From Marinobacter sp. 2_MG-2023 (lineage in GTDB: Bacteria > Pseudomonadota > Gammaproteobacteria > Pseudomonadales > Oleiphilaceae), in NCBI RefSeq assembly GCF_030546935.1, contig NZ_JAUOPH010000003.1, positions 655,049 through 719,048 on the forward strand: a stretch of DNA of 64,000 bases. The letters run 5' to 3'. How positions within the stretch are numbered: the stretch's first letter is position 1; each line of letters begins with the position of its first letter. Of the stretch, positions 1 through 8,302 are shown in pieces. The notes under the pieces are model-generated. The model saw only the letters and a list, made by a program, of their open reading frames with translations. It was not told where the DNA came from and did not search any database. Made by a program: the position numbers and the translations under genes.

Positions 1-492
1 ACGCAGCCCTGCACCTGCACTCAAGGTATTCCGGGTATCGTAACTGGAGGGGTTTATCACGAACCCGGTGTCGTTGCGCACCGAGCTGACCGTGTGGCCT
101 AGATTGAAATCGACGCGGCTACCGGGATCAAAGTACGCATAGCGGGAGGCGCCGGTGATGGAGCTGTTGTCTCTCAGCCCGCCGCCGGAGCCCTCCTGAT
201 CTGTTTCCAGAGTTCCGCCATATAGCAAAGCAAGTGAATTGGCCCCACTTTCCAGGGAGCCACCTATCTGCCCGGAGATACCGAGCGTGGGTTCTGTGTT
301 GGTGTCAGTTGACGTTCCCTGATCCGTTCGAGTGTGTTTTACGCCCGTAAACACCGAGGCCGAACCAGAGAGTGTTTCAACATTGTCACTGAAACTCTGC
401 CCTGTAACCGCAAGTGGCCAGGCTGAACAGACAACACCTGCATAAAGAAGGGTGAGACGAAATTTGCTTGCGTTCCCTGCTCTGCGTTCCAT
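1..492 (-). CDS. PEP-CTERM-system outer-membrane beta-barrel protein, partial (C-terminus off window)
   Basis: The first 164 codons read on the minus strand from an ATG at 490-492, with the remainder lying beyond base 1. The N-terminus has a basic stretch and a hydrophobic signal-like segment ending near a TGQS junction. The rest is rich in alternating polar residues, Gly and Ser, with repeats such as LGISGQIGGSLESG and LALLYGG that suggest outer-membrane beta strands. It starts 4 bases after the kinase-like gene stops, so it belongs to the same operon. Position and composition match the uncharacterised barrel protein usually found in XrtA/PEP-CTERM exopolysaccharide loci, possibly an outer-membrane partner of export. 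That assignment is by context and general resemblance. Confidence 0.7.
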   Translation of the reverse strand, partial: MERRAGNASKFRLTLLYAGVVCSAWPLAVTGQSFSDNVETLSGSASVFTGVKHTRTDQGTSTDTNTEPTLGISGQIGGSLESGANSLALLYGGTLETDQEGSGGGLRDNSSITGASRYAYFDPGSRVDFNLGHTVSSVRNDTGFVINPSSYDTRNTLSAGAGLR

Positions 493-496
493 GGGG

Positions 497-1372
497 CTAC
501 TCCTGAAAAATCAGGCCGGAGAATTTATCAGACCCGAGCGCGTCTACAGAATCCGCAATAATCTCTCCGGTGACTTCCCCAAAAGGAACACCAAAGACGA
601 TCTGATCTGCGAAGCGCTCAAGGATCCGTCCCTCAGTATTTTCACGGAAAGGAGGTGCATTCAACACTATGCACCGATCCGGATAACGGGCCTTCAGCTC
701 AGTAATCAGTTCGCGCATTCGTACGGCAGAAAACAACTCAACTGCAGAGGATGCCTGAGTACCCGCAGGAATCACCGAAAGACGCTCAACACCACTGGGA
801 TAAATAATGGACTTAATAGTCAGCGATCGATCGCCAACGAAATCCGTAACGCCGTACTCCATCGGAGCTGAAACCAGGGCTTCCAGCTCATTGCTGTAAG
901 GGTCGCAATCCACGAGCAATGCCGAGCTATGGGAATCCAGCCCGAAAGACGCGGCAAGATTAAATGCCGTCAGAAGCCCACCGGAGCCGTTACCGAGGCT
1001 ACTGAACATCACTGTGAAATTGCCCTCGCCGGCGCGGTTGCGCAGCTGTATACGCAGCTCGCGATAGGCGTCCATCACTTCTTTATCGGACATGCCGGAA
1101 TAAATTATTTTCCGCTCCCGCAACTGTTCACGGCTCCACGGATTGGGGTTGCTGATTAACCCAAGGGACATCGACGAATCGTAAACGGTGGGCGGGTATT
1201 CATTGCGATCATGCTCTAAACGAGTCCAGTTCGGCTTGTCCCGATTCGAGCCTGCGTATGGTCGTTCTTTACGAAAACCATCTTCAGCTTTTGCTTCGCC
1301 CCTGTCTCGCTCGAACTGACGGCGCTCATCCTGGCTTTTCAGAAGTGCATTGTAGAGTTTGTTGTCATCCAT
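497..1372 (-). CDS. XrtA-locus tyrosine-kinase-like (CpsD/BY-kinase type) ATPase with degenerate P-loop
   Basis: A 291-residue cytoplasmic protein resembling the CpsD/MinD-type kinases that partner Wzz-like proteins in exopolysaccharide assembly. I start it at the ATG at 1372, which shares its A with the TGA of the chain-length gene (TGATG) and has GGAGG six bases upstream; a TTG one codon earlier is less likely. The nucleotide-binding region reads VMFSSLGNGSGGLLTAFNLA, so the Walker A lysine expected in GxxxxGK(S/T) is absent, while the later ALLVDCDP strand (Walker A'/B-like) is kept. No C-terminal tyrosine cluster is visible. It may be a regulatory pseudokinase instead of an active autokinase; the family assignment is firm, activity is uncertain. 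Confidence 0.85.
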   Translation of the reverse strand: MDDNKLYNALLKSQDERRQFERDRGEAKAEDGFRKERPYAGSNRDKPNWTRLEHDRNEYPPTVYDSSMSLGLISNPNPWSREQLRERKIIYSGMSDKEVMDAYRELRIQLRNRAGEGNFTVMFSSLGNGSGGLLTAFNLAASFGLDSHSSALLVDCDPYSNELEALVSAPMEYGVTDFVGDRSLTIKSIIYPSGVERLSVIPAGTQASSAVELFSAVRMRELITELKARYPDRCIVLNAPPFRENTEGRILERFADQIVFGVPFGEVTGEIIADSVDALGSDKFSGLIFQE

Positions 1373-2961
1373 CAATTGCCTCCTCCCGCTTCTCCAGATA
1401 CCAGCCCGGTTAATTCGCTGGCTTTATTGATCAGCTGTTCCGGGGTAATACCCATTACACTGAAGACGAGAACGGCTAAATACGCGACCATGAAAACCGC
1501 CAGTATGATCAGGATCGAGAGAACATCCTTGCGCAGCAAACGGTCCTTCCAAGTGCTGCGGTAGTGAGGAATGGTGGTCAGCACTGGAATGGATTCCGGC
1601 AACGCCAGTTGCAGCGCCCGGGGTGAGCGTAGACGCTGATCAAACATCACCAGCATCACCAGCAAACCCAGCACCATGGCGCTACCCAGGAATGGGCCGG
1701 CCAGGCCGACCTGGTAAAGCTGCAGGCCATCCCAGTGAGTCGGATACGTTGCCGGCTCCTGAATCTTGTAACTCACGCCTTCACCCTGCACATCCAGAGT
1801 CATGGACAGCCGGGCTTTTTCCCGACGCTGAAGCATGTCTTCGTAAACGCCACGAGTAACATCGTAGTCTCGCGTGAGCTCTGAGAGCTCCGCCTGGTTC
1901 TCTGCGACTCGCTGGGAACGCTCGAACCCCTCTTCGAGAAGCCGCTCCAGCGACGCCAGGCGGTTTCTCTGAACGGCCAGACGTGTCGTGCTATCAGACA
2001 ACTGTATTTTGAGGTTTTCGTAAACCGGGTTTTCCATAACCTCGGTCACACCACCGTCCCGGTCATCATCAGTTTGCGTGGACACACGCTTTTCAAGGTC
2101 AGCAATCTGGTCCTGAATACTGACGACGTCCGGATGACGTTCGTGATAACGCAACAACAGCGAATCCAGCTCCTGCCGCATATTGGCCAGTCGGCGTTCG
2201 GCGGACGACTTGCCAGGGTCGATAGTGATGCGACGCACTGGCTGCTCATTCTCAAGCTGCCGCCGGGTTAACTGCACTTCGGATTCAGTTTGCTGAATTT
2301 CCAGCTTCAGGTTTTCAATATCCCTTCGCAGGCTTTCAATCCTGGCGAGCACACTGCTCTCGGTTCCATCCTGATTGCCGGATTTGAATTCCTTCAGCCG
2401 TTGCTCGGCCTCTTCGAGCTGGCGCTGATAGGTTTTGACCTGGGAATCGATAAATTCAAACGCCCCTTGGCTCTCGGAACGTTTTTTACGCACGGTACGC
2501 TCAACAAAACGGTTCAGCACCGCACTGAGGACCTGGAAGGACTCATCAGGGCTTCCACTGGTATAGCTCAGCTCCAGGAAATTCCTGTTGGATACCCGAA
2601 TACCGACCTGCTTGCGCAGGGTGCTGATCTTTCCGTTGCGCACAGCATCCGTTTCACCGCCTCTTATCAGCCCGGTATCCAGAGCGATCTGCTCAAGGAA
2701 TGAACGGCTTTGCATCATCTCCCGGGCTTCGTTGATACGGTCAAGCTGAGTCATCTCAGCTTTGCCTCGAAGCAGCGGTTGGAGAATATTGGACTGGTCT
2801 GCGTACAAAACAGCCTGCGAGGTATAACTCTTCGGTGTTACATAGCCCAGCGTCAACACCCCTGCTGTAACGGTCATAAAGATGATGACCGCTGCCAGCC
2901 TGTGCCGGTAAAGCTCAAGCTTTACCGCACGAAGGGTATCAATTATGAACTGTATATCCAT
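1372..2961 (-). CDS. XrtA-associated polysaccharide chain-length determinant (Wzz-like)
   Basis: A 529-residue inner-membrane polysaccharide co-polymerase. A membrane helix lies near residues 22-42, followed by a long charged, coiled-coil-rich periplasmic region (about 150-400, for example RRDIENLKLEIQQTESEVQLT) and C-terminal membrane helices near 420-440 and 480-505. This is the Wzz plan, with the extra C-terminal helices seen in the PEP-CTERM-locus subfamily. It probably controls polymer length and docks the adjacent ATPase, whose start codon overlaps this gene's stop. Its own ATG overlaps the stop of the export lipoprotein gene by one base, so the genes are translationally coupled. Confidence 0.92.
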   Translation of the reverse strand: MDIQFIIDTLRAVKLELYRHRLAAVIIFMTVTAGVLTLGYVTPKSYTSQAVLYADQSNILQPLLRGKAEMTQLDRINEAREMMQSRSFLEQIALDTGLIRGGETDAVRNGKISTLRKQVGIRVSNRNFLELSYTSGSPDESFQVLSAVLNRFVERTVRKKRSESQGAFEFIDSQVKTYQRQLEEAEQRLKEFKSGNQDGTESSVLARIESLRRDIENLKLEIQQTESEVQLTRRQLENEQPVRRITIDPGKSSAERRLANMRQELDSLLLRYHERHPDVVSIQDQIADLEKRVSTQTDDDRDGGVTEVMENPVYENLKIQLSDSTTRLAVQRNRLASLERLLEEGFERSQRVAENQAELSELTRDYDVTRGVYEDMLQRREKARLSMTLDVQGEGVSYKIQEPATYPTHWDGLQLYQVGLAGPFLGSAMVLGLLVMLVMFDQRLRSPRALQLALPESIPVLTTIPHYRSTWKDRLLRKDVLSILIILAVFMVAYLAVLVFSVMGITPEQLINKASELTGLVSGEAGGGN

Positions 2962-3599
2962 CAGAGCTCGCCCCGGAACAACTGCTTACGGGGCACACTG
3001 ATGACGTCGCCCGGCTGCAGGCTATGATTCGTGCGCATATCACCGTCAGTAAGAATGGCCTCGAGATCCAGACCAAAACTCTGGTACTCACCATTGATCT
3101 CGCGGTGCAGAATGGCACGGCTGTCGGCGGCAAAATCGGTAACACCGCCGGCCATCAACACAACGTCCAGCACCGTCATGCCTGGCTGGAAAGCAACGGA
3201 CTGTGGCGAAGCAACCTGGCCGGTAATACGTATCCGGTTTCGAAACTCTTTACTTAGCGGGTTGGTGACCATCACCGTGACTTCCGGGGTACGAATATAT
3301 TCCCCCAGGGTGTTGCTGATCTCAGAGGCCAGATCTTCAGGTTTTTTACCTTCTGCCTTTACATCGCCCATCAGAGGCAAGGAGATAAAGCCATCTGGTC
3401 GAACAACGATGGACTGGCCCAGCTCCGGGTTGCGCCATACGTGCACAGAGACGGTATCTCCTACACCAATTTCGTAAGGCTCAGCTTCCAGTTCTGATGC
3501 CGGCGGCATTTCAGCGGAAGACGGCAGGCCAGAGCAGGCTGCAATGAATAGCCCGAGAACTGCAATTAATCCCGCTCGCATTAACGTAGTAATAGTCAT
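2961..3599 (-). CDS. XrtA-locus polysaccharide export lipoprotein (Wza-like)
   Basis: A 212-residue outer-membrane export protein. The N-terminus is a lipoprotein signal with lipobox LFIAAC (Cys22). A polysaccharide-export domain follows (YEIGVGDTVSVHVWRNPELGQSIVVRPDG region), then an SLBB-like part (VTVMVTNP, IRITGQV, VLDVVLMAGGV, LQPGDVISVPR). At 212 residues it is much shorter than Wza, as is usual for the PEP-CTERM-locus form. ATG at 3597-3599 has GGAGG upstream. It should form the outer-membrane exit for the exopolysaccharide made by the neighbouring genes. First of three overlapping genes downstream of the sugar transferase. Confidence 0.93.
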   Translation of the reverse strand: MTITTLMRAGLIAVLGLFIAACSGLPSSAEMPPASELEAEPYEIGVGDTVSVHVWRNPELGQSIVVRPDGFISLPLMGDVKAEGKKPEDLASEISNTLGEYIRTPEVTVMVTNPLSKEFRNRIRITGQVASPQSVAFQPGMTVLDVVLMAGGVTDFAADSRAILHREINGEYQSFGLDLEAILTDGDMRTNHSLQPGDVISVPRKQLFRGEL

Positions 3600-3638
3600 A
3601 AACGCCCTCCAAATCCTTGTTTTTTCTTCGTCTGTTTA

Positions 3639-5045
3639 TTACCGAACGCCTTTCCCCAAGAGAATTACTTCCACTGTCTGGATCATGATGAGGAAATCCA
3701 TCAAAAGGCTGTGATTTTTGGAATAGTAAAGATCGTACTCCAGCTTGCCCCGGGCGTCTTCTACCGATGCTCCATAGGGGTATTTAAGCTGTGCCCAGCC
3801 CATTAAGCCAGGCTTTACATAATGTCGGGTGTCATAAAACGGGATCTTTTCTTTCAGTTCCGAGACAAACTCCGGCCTTTCCGGGCGCGGCCCAACGATA
3901 CTCATTTCGCCTTTGATCACGTTATAGATCTGCGGCAGCTCATCCAGGCGTGTGTTTCGTATGAACGCGCCCACCCTGGTTACACGGTTGTCGTTGGCGG
4001 ATGCCCAGCGAGCTTTACCATCTTTTTCTGCATCCTGACGCATGCTTCGAAACTTGTAGATTCGAAACTCTTTGCCCAGCATTCCGATTCGGTTCTGGCT
4101 ATACAGGATAGGTCGCCCGGTCTCCAGAAACACCGCAATGGCAGTGAGAATAATAAACGGCAACATCACAGCCAGGAGCGTGAGACTGATCAGCAAGTCC
4201 AGAGAACGCTTTGCAATGTCACGGGTTTTGGAGGCCTGAAACCCCTCTGAAAATACGATCCAGGATGGGTGCACCATATCCAGCTTGGCTTTTTTCAGTT
4301 CCCGCTCGTAGAAATCTATGCCATTGGTTATGGCAATACCGCGCAGTTTGCACTCCATCAGCTCGGGCACTGGCAACCAACCGCCTTCCTTGCGACGACG
4401 CTCTTGCTGCGCAATAACAATCTCGGAAACCCGGTTTTGACGGCAGAATTGGTAAAAATCATAGGGTGTGGGTAGCAATTTGTCAGCAGGAACTGCGCCA
4501 TTCGGATTCTCTGCGATACAGCCGATGATCTGCACACCGAGTGCGCGCATGTTGCGCTCATATTCGTCCAGAAGAGTTGCTGCGAAATCACCCCCTCCGA
4601 AAATCACCACACGGCGCACCAATTGCTTCAGATCCACAACCCAGAGAAACAAGAGCCGCATGCCAATCACGACGACAGAGGCGAAAATCACAGCCCAGAA
4701 CAAATTCGTGCTGCCCGGATCGGCAGATGGAAGCACCAGATAGAGAAGCTTCAGCCCTATCCCGCCAACAAAACAGTAAGCAACCAAGGTACGGAAAAAA
4801 AGAGCTGAAACACTCTCATGAACCATAGCTAAATAGCCGCCCATGGCCAGGGTTCCACAGCTCAGGATCAATGCAAAAAGGACGGACGACAGAGGACTTG
4901 TGATCACAGAAGGATAACCGACACCCGCAATAGAGAGCAGGAGCCCAAGAAAGGTAAAAATCAAATATAAAACGATGAATTCCAGCGCACCAAGCACCAG
5001 ATAAGGGATATGAAGGTAATGCTTCCGAAACCGTATATAGGACAC
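3639..5045 (-). CDS. XrtA-locus initiating sugar transferase (undecaprenyl-phosphate sugar phosphotransferase)
   Basis: The enzyme that starts the exopolysaccharide repeat unit by moving a sugar-phosphate onto undecaprenyl phosphate at the inner membrane. N-terminal half: four or more membrane helices followed by a CoA-binding-like nucleotide fold (RRVVIFGGGDFAATLL). C-terminal half: the bacterial sugar-transferase domain, with KRSLDLLISL, YSQNRIGMLGKEFRIYKFRSM, RLDELPQIYNVIKGEMSIVGPRPERPEF and KPGLMGWAQ. The open frame runs back to a GTG at 5114, but an AAGGAAG six bases before the GTG at 5045 and the alignment-like start SYIRFRKHYLHIPYL make 5045 more likely (468 residues). It heads the minus-strand exopolysaccharide operon, 39 bases before the export lipoprotein. 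Confidence 0.9.
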   Translation of the reverse strand: MSYIRFRKHYLHIPYLVLGALEFIVLYLIFTFLGLLLSIAGVGYPSVITSPLSSVLFALILSCGTLAMGGYLAMVHESVSALFFRTLVAYCFVGGIGLKLLYLVLPSADPGSTNLFWAVIFASVVVIGMRLLFLWVVDLKQLVRRVVIFGGGDFAATLLDEYERNMRALGVQIIGCIAENPNGAVPADKLLPTPYDFYQFCRQNRVSEIVIAQQERRRKEGGWLPVPELMECKLRGIAITNGIDFYERELKKAKLDMVHPSWIVFSEGFQASKTRDIAKRSLDLLISLTLLAVMLPFIILTAIAVFLETGRPILYSQNRIGMLGKEFRIYKFRSMRQDAEKDGKARWASANDNRVTRVGAFIRNTRLDELPQIYNVIKGEMSIVGPRPERPEFVSELKEKIPFYDTRHYVKPGLMGWAQLKYPYGASVEDARGKLEYDLYYSKNHSLLMDFLIMIQTVEVILLGKGVR

Positions 5046-5363
5046 GCCGAACTTCCTTGTCGTCTGCACAACTCCATGCGCCAGACCAACATCAAATTCT
5101 CCGGCGGCGAACACTCAACCTGACACTAGAGCGACTCCGCGCCACCGGTTCCCTGTTATTCTATGGCCTATTTTGCGCTGACCAAGAAGTAATCACAACT
5201 CATTGTATCTTTTGGTAACACAGTTTTACATTGTTTTTCTTGGCAACGGGAATTTACTCGCTTCAAGAATTGTATTTGCACGGTCAGTAGGTGAAAATTG
5301 AACAATCGGTGCAAACAGATGGTTAGTAACATAGGCTATCAGCACCATTGGACAGGAGATCCC
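5046..5363. other. Divergent intergenic region between the two exopolysaccharide transcription units
   Basis: About 320 bases separate the sugar-transferase operon (minus) from the deacetylase-ATPase pair (plus). The middle, 5190-5280, is AT-rich with runs of T and probably contains both promoters. I could not identify a convincing -35/-10 pair or a sigma-54 site. An incidental TGTCAGG (minus strand, 5120-5126) resembles the motif upstream of the two PEP-CTERM genes but has no -24/-12 element downstream. A spare 5' extension of each flanking ORF falls here. Confidence 0.5.
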
Positions 5364-6272
5364 ATGCCCGGTACGGAACCATCTTCACCCTTGCACGCCA
5401 TGAGTATAGACGTAGAAGATTACTTCCACGTTGCTGCCCTTTCTGGAGTGATTCATCCGGACCAGTGGAACTCTCTGCCCTCACGAGTGGAACAGAATAC
5501 GGAGCGCCTGCTATCCCTGTTTAATAAACATCAAGTAAAGGCAACGTTCTTTGTATTAGGCTGGGTAGCCGAGAGATTCCCTACTCTTATCCGCAAGCTG
5601 TCTGACCACGGTCACGAAATTGCCTCCCATGGATACAGCCACCAGCTGATTTATAATCAGACTCGGGACGTGTTTCGTGAAGAAACCATTCGCTCTAAAG
5701 CTTTGCTGGAAGACATTACAGGCAAAGCCGTAGAAGGTTACCGAGCCGCGAGCTACTCCATTACCCGGGAGTCCCTCTGGGCACTGGATGTACTAAGCGA
5801 GGTCGGCTTTACTTGGGATTCGAGCATTTTCCCGATTCGACACGATCGCTACGGTATTCCCGGTTCACCGTCTGCACCCTACTCGATAGAAACTGCCAGC
5901 GGAGCCATCATCCGCGAGTTCCCACTGACCACCGCCCACATAATGGGGCTTTCCATACCTGCCGCCGGTGGCGGTTATTTCCGTCAGTTCCCCTATCCGG
6001 TGTTTCGTTACCTGTTCCGCAACGCATCGGGGTTCGGTGCGCGCCCTCAGATGTTTTATCTGCACCCCTGGGAGATAGACCCGGAGCAGCCACGTTACAA
6101 TGACGCAAGCTGGTTCTCACGCTTCCGGCATTATACTAACCTTGATCAGTGCCACGATCGCCTCGAACGACTACTCGGGGACTTCCGGTTCGGAACCGTG
6201 AGTGAAAGCTATAATGCCTATGAACCAGACAAAACCCTGCTGCGCAGCGATCAGATGATCCGCCTCGCCTGA
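5364..6272 (+). CDS. XrtA-locus polysaccharide deacetylase (NodB/CE4 family)
   Basis: A 302-residue carbohydrate esterase 4 protein expected to remove N-acetyl groups from the exopolysaccharide. The first motif is SIDVEDYFHV (catalytic Asp plus metal Asp), followed by ATFFVLGWVAERFP and the metal-binding HGYSH in GHEIASHGYSH. The C-terminal extension with FYLHPWEID is typical of the PEP-CTERM-locus deacetylases. The frame opens at a TTG at 5298, but the ATG at 5364 has AGGAGA four to five bases upstream (ACAGGAGATCCCATG), so I start there. No signal peptide is visible. It precedes the ExeA-like ATPase by 31 bases and is probably co-transcribed with it. Confidence 0.92.
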   Translation: MPGTEPSSPLHAMSIDVEDYFHVAALSGVIHPDQWNSLPSRVEQNTERLLSLFNKHQVKATFFVLGWVAERFPTLIRKLSDHGHEIASHGYSHQLIYNQTRDVFREETIRSKALLEDITGKAVEGYRAASYSITRESLWALDVLSEVGFTWDSSIFPIRHDRYGIPGSPSAPYSIETASGAIIREFPLTTAHIMGLSIPAAGGGYFRQFPYPVFRYLFRNASGFGARPQMFYLHPWEIDPEQPRYNDASWFSRFRHYTNLDQCHDRLERLLGDFRFGTVSESYNAYEPDKTLLRSDQMIRLA

Positions 6273-6303
6273 TTCAGGGCACAGAGCTGAATAGGAACTG
6301 AAT

Positions 6304-7344
6304 ATGTATCTTGAATTTTTCGGTCTCCACAGACACCCCTTCCGCATCACACCGGAAGACGATTTTATTTACATGAGCCAGCAGCATTCGCGGGCTTATG
6401 TGTATATGTCCTCAGCGATCTGGAGCTCTGAGGGCTTCGTAGTGATCAGTGGTGAGATTGGCTCGGGCAAAACTACCCTGCTGAAAAAGACAGTCCGTAA
6501 CCTTGAAGGCAATCTGAAGCTGCTTAATATTGCCTATACCAATCTTGAATCAAAGGATTTGTTTGGCCTGATTCTTCGGAAAGCCGGGCTGCAGGTGGCC
6601 GACGACAGCAAGGTTGCCATGCTGTTTCAGATTACAGATTACCTGGAGAGAATGGCTTCCGCTGGCACTCCGGTGGTACTAACCATCGACGAAGCGCAGA
6701 ATCTTACCCGGGAAAACCTGGAAGACATCCGCATGCTGGCCGGCATGGAAAGCATGGGCGGGCCTTCAATGCGCGTCATTCTTCTTGGCCAGCCGGAACT
6801 GAAGCAAGCGGTTCTGGACATCCCCCAACTCGCTCAGCGTGTGAAACTGTTCTTTCACCTGGAAGGGCTCACTTACGCAGAAACAGCCGAGTACATCGAC
6901 TACCGGCTATTGGTTTCCGGCCACGGCGGTAACAAGCTTTTTGATGGCGATACGGTCCGCGAAATCCACAAGCTGAGCAAAGGCATACCACGGCTGATCA
7001 ACAAGTTGTGCGACGGCATGATGATGTGCGCCTATTCGGAAGACCGCCCGTTTATTGACCCCCATGATCTCAAATCCATTCGCAAGGATTTGCTGGGGGA
7101 CGAGCTACCGACGAATACGCCCAAAACAGCCGAACTCCGGAAGCGGGAACACCCGGCACAAGCACAAAGCGACCAACACACAGGCGAGCTAGCCGGCGCG
7201 GCTAACGCATTGCTGCGGATGGCAGAAGCACTGGAGAGAATTGAGAGCCGCCTTGCCAATGCCTTCCCGGAAGAACAATCCACTCCAAAGCAAAGCTTTG
7301 GAACGCCAGACAACGTGAAACCGCTCTCACCCGGGCGCAAATAA
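6304..7344 (+). CDS. XrtA-locus AAA ATPase (ExeA-like)
   Basis: A 346-residue AAA protein of the ExeA/general-secretion type. Walker A is GEIGSGKTTLL (about residues 50-60), Walker B VVLTIDEAQNL, followed by the sensor-like MRVILLGQPEL; the Arg-rich GIPRLINKLCDG motif typical of this group comes next. The C-terminal 70 residues are low-complexity and charged. The ATG at 6304 has AGGAAC upstream. A homologue is a constant companion of XrtA-type exopolysaccharide genes, where it may help assemble or energise export; the precise role is not established. It ends just before a strong bidirectional terminator. Confidence 0.93.
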   Translation: MYLEFFGLHRHPFRITPEDDFIYMSQQHSRAYVYMSSAIWSSEGFVVISGEIGSGKTTLLKKTVRNLEGNLKLLNIAYTNLESKDLFGLILRKAGLQVADDSKVAMLFQITDYLERMASAGTPVVLTIDEAQNLTRENLEDIRMLAGMESMGGPSMRVILLGQPELKQAVLDIPQLAQRVKLFFHLEGLTYAETAEYIDYRLLVSGHGGNKLFDGDTVREIHKLSKGIPRLINKLCDGMMMCAYSEDRPFIDPHDLKSIRKDLLGDELPTNTPKTAELRKREHPAQAQSDQHTGELAGAANALLRMAEALERIESRLANAFPEEQSTPKQSFGTPDNVKPLSPGRK

Positions 7345-7358
7345 GCCCGGTTATAACG

Positions 7359-7388
7359 AAAAAATCCCGGGCAAGCCCGGGATTTTTT
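7359..7388. terminator. Bidirectional rho-independent terminator
   Basis: Perfect 13-base arms AAAAAATCCCGGG (7359-7371) and CCCGGGATTTTTT (7376-7388) with a CAAG loop. It has a T-run on each strand, so it can end both the ExeA-like ATPase transcript (plus) and the convergent PEP-CTERM transcript (minus). Confidence 0.95.
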
Positions 7389-7409
7389 GTTCAAACTAAC
7401 CCTGAACGA

Positions 7410-8132
7410 TTATTTCGACGCTCTTTTCCGTGTAACACCAAGACCCAACAATCCAAGCCCCAAGAGTGCAAATGTACCTGGCTCTGGCACCGCAACAGAA
7501 CCAATGGTTACGTTATCCAGCCCATAGCCGTCGCCATTGGCGTTAGAGAAAATGCTCATATCACCAAGACCGGCAGCATCAAACAAGCTGATGTAGAAAA
7601 CCTTACCACTACCCAGCGCACTACCAAAAATATCACCGAAACTGAAATCCACACCGCCTATGGAGAAACGGCCACCCGAATCGTTCGGATCGGTCATATA
7701 GAAGCCCATAGCGTTATAGCCTGCGGTTGGTGAAATTTCCATTTCACGAGCATCCATACTGTCGAGCCAGTTAGGCGAAGATAGTGAAAAGCGACCGCTG
7801 AATGGGGAGGCGCTGTTGTTGAGAACAGCAAGCCCGTCCGAACAGTTGAAACTGCCATTATCACAAGCACCACCTACTCCCTGCGTGACGCTAGTGAAAG
7901 AAGTCCCCGCAACAAGAACTGAATCAATTGTCAGATCCTGTGCACCCACGGTGTACCCTCTGTCGAAGGTCTCAGTAAGACCACTTCCACCTAATGTCGA
8001 CAGAAAAGCCGTTTCTGCAGCTGTAGCGGCAGCATTGCCCTCACCGCTGATTGTCAGTACTGGCACGGCACTAACCAATGAAGACACGCTCAGTGTCAAT
8101 CCCGCTACTGCTAATTTAATGGCTGTTTTCAT
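7410..8132 (-). CDS. PEP-CTERM sorting-domain protein (first copy)
   Basis: A 240-residue secreted protein sorted by exosortase. The signal peptide is MKTAIKLAVAGLTLSVSSLVSA. The body is Gly/Ser/Asn-rich with no recognised enzyme domain. The C-terminus is a textbook PEP-CTERM tail: VPEPGTFALLGLGLLGLG followed by TRKRASK. ATG at 8132 has AGGAGT eight bases upstream; the frame extends six codons further without a better signal. An FLSTLGGSGLTETFD segment near the mature N-terminus resembles FLSNLSGVGSEDFES in the second PEP-CTERM protein, so the two look like distant paralogues. A near-perfect sigma-54 promoter lies 60-80 bases upstream. It lies next to the exopolysaccharide genes whose product such proteins are thought to accompany. 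Confidence 0.93.
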   Translation of the reverse strand: MKTAIKLAVAGLTLSVSSLVSAVPVLTISGEGNAAATAAETAFLSTLGGSGLTETFDRGYTVGAQDLTIDSVLVAGTSFTSVTQGVGGACDNGSFNCSDGLAVLNNSASPFSGRFSLSSPNWLDSMDAREMEISPTAGYNAMGFYMTDPNDSGGRFSIGGVDFSFGDIFGSALGSGKVFYISLFDAAGLGDMSIFSNANGDGYGLDNVTIGSVAVPEPGTFALLGLGLLGLGVTRKRASK

Positions 8133-8193
8133 TGGTACTACTCCTGGCATCCTGGTTTAGTCGCAGTAACCTAAAGCGACCTTTACAACAGAA

Positions 8194-8212
8194 TTGCAAA
8201 CCCTGTGCCAAA
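8194..8212 (-). promoter_or_regulatory. Sigma-54 (RpoN) promoter of first PEP-CTERM gene
   Basis: On the minus strand the sequence reads TTGGCACAGGGTTTGCAA. This matches TGGCAC-N5-TTGCA at every conserved position, with exactly 10 bases between the -24 GG (8208-8209) and the -12 GC (8196-8197). Transcription should begin near 8184, giving a leader of about 50 bases. Confidence 0.88.
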
Positions 8213-8261
8213 ATAAATAACCCATAATATTCAGAAACTTAACTTCTATCAGACACTTGGA

Positions 8262-8280
8262 GCGTAAAGGTTCCTGACAC
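8262..8280 (-). promoter_or_regulatory. Candidate upstream activator site for first PEP-CTERM gene
   Basis: The minus strand reads GTGTCAGGAACCTTTACGC, centred about 86 bases before the predicted start of transcription. It shares TGTCAGG-N-A-N2-TT-N-AC-N-C with a site at a similar position before the second PEP-CTERM gene. It is a plausible binding site for a sigma-54 enhancer-binding protein such as PrsR; this is inference from two examples. Confidence 0.45.
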
Positions 8281-8302
8281 TCATTGCTACTGAGTAAAGC
8301 CT

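Noticed and set aside
5119..5126. A third TGTCAGG (minus strand) near the exopolysaccharide operon start
   Set aside because: No sigma-54 -24/-12 element with correct spacing lies downstream, and the rest of the motif does not match the two PEP-CTERM sites.
5162..5181. A TGGCCTATTTTGCGCT sequence with GG and GC 10 bases apart on the plus strand
   Set aside because: Spacing fits sigma-54, but the flanking bases fit poorly and it lies about 190 bases from the deacetylase start; I do not call it a promoter.
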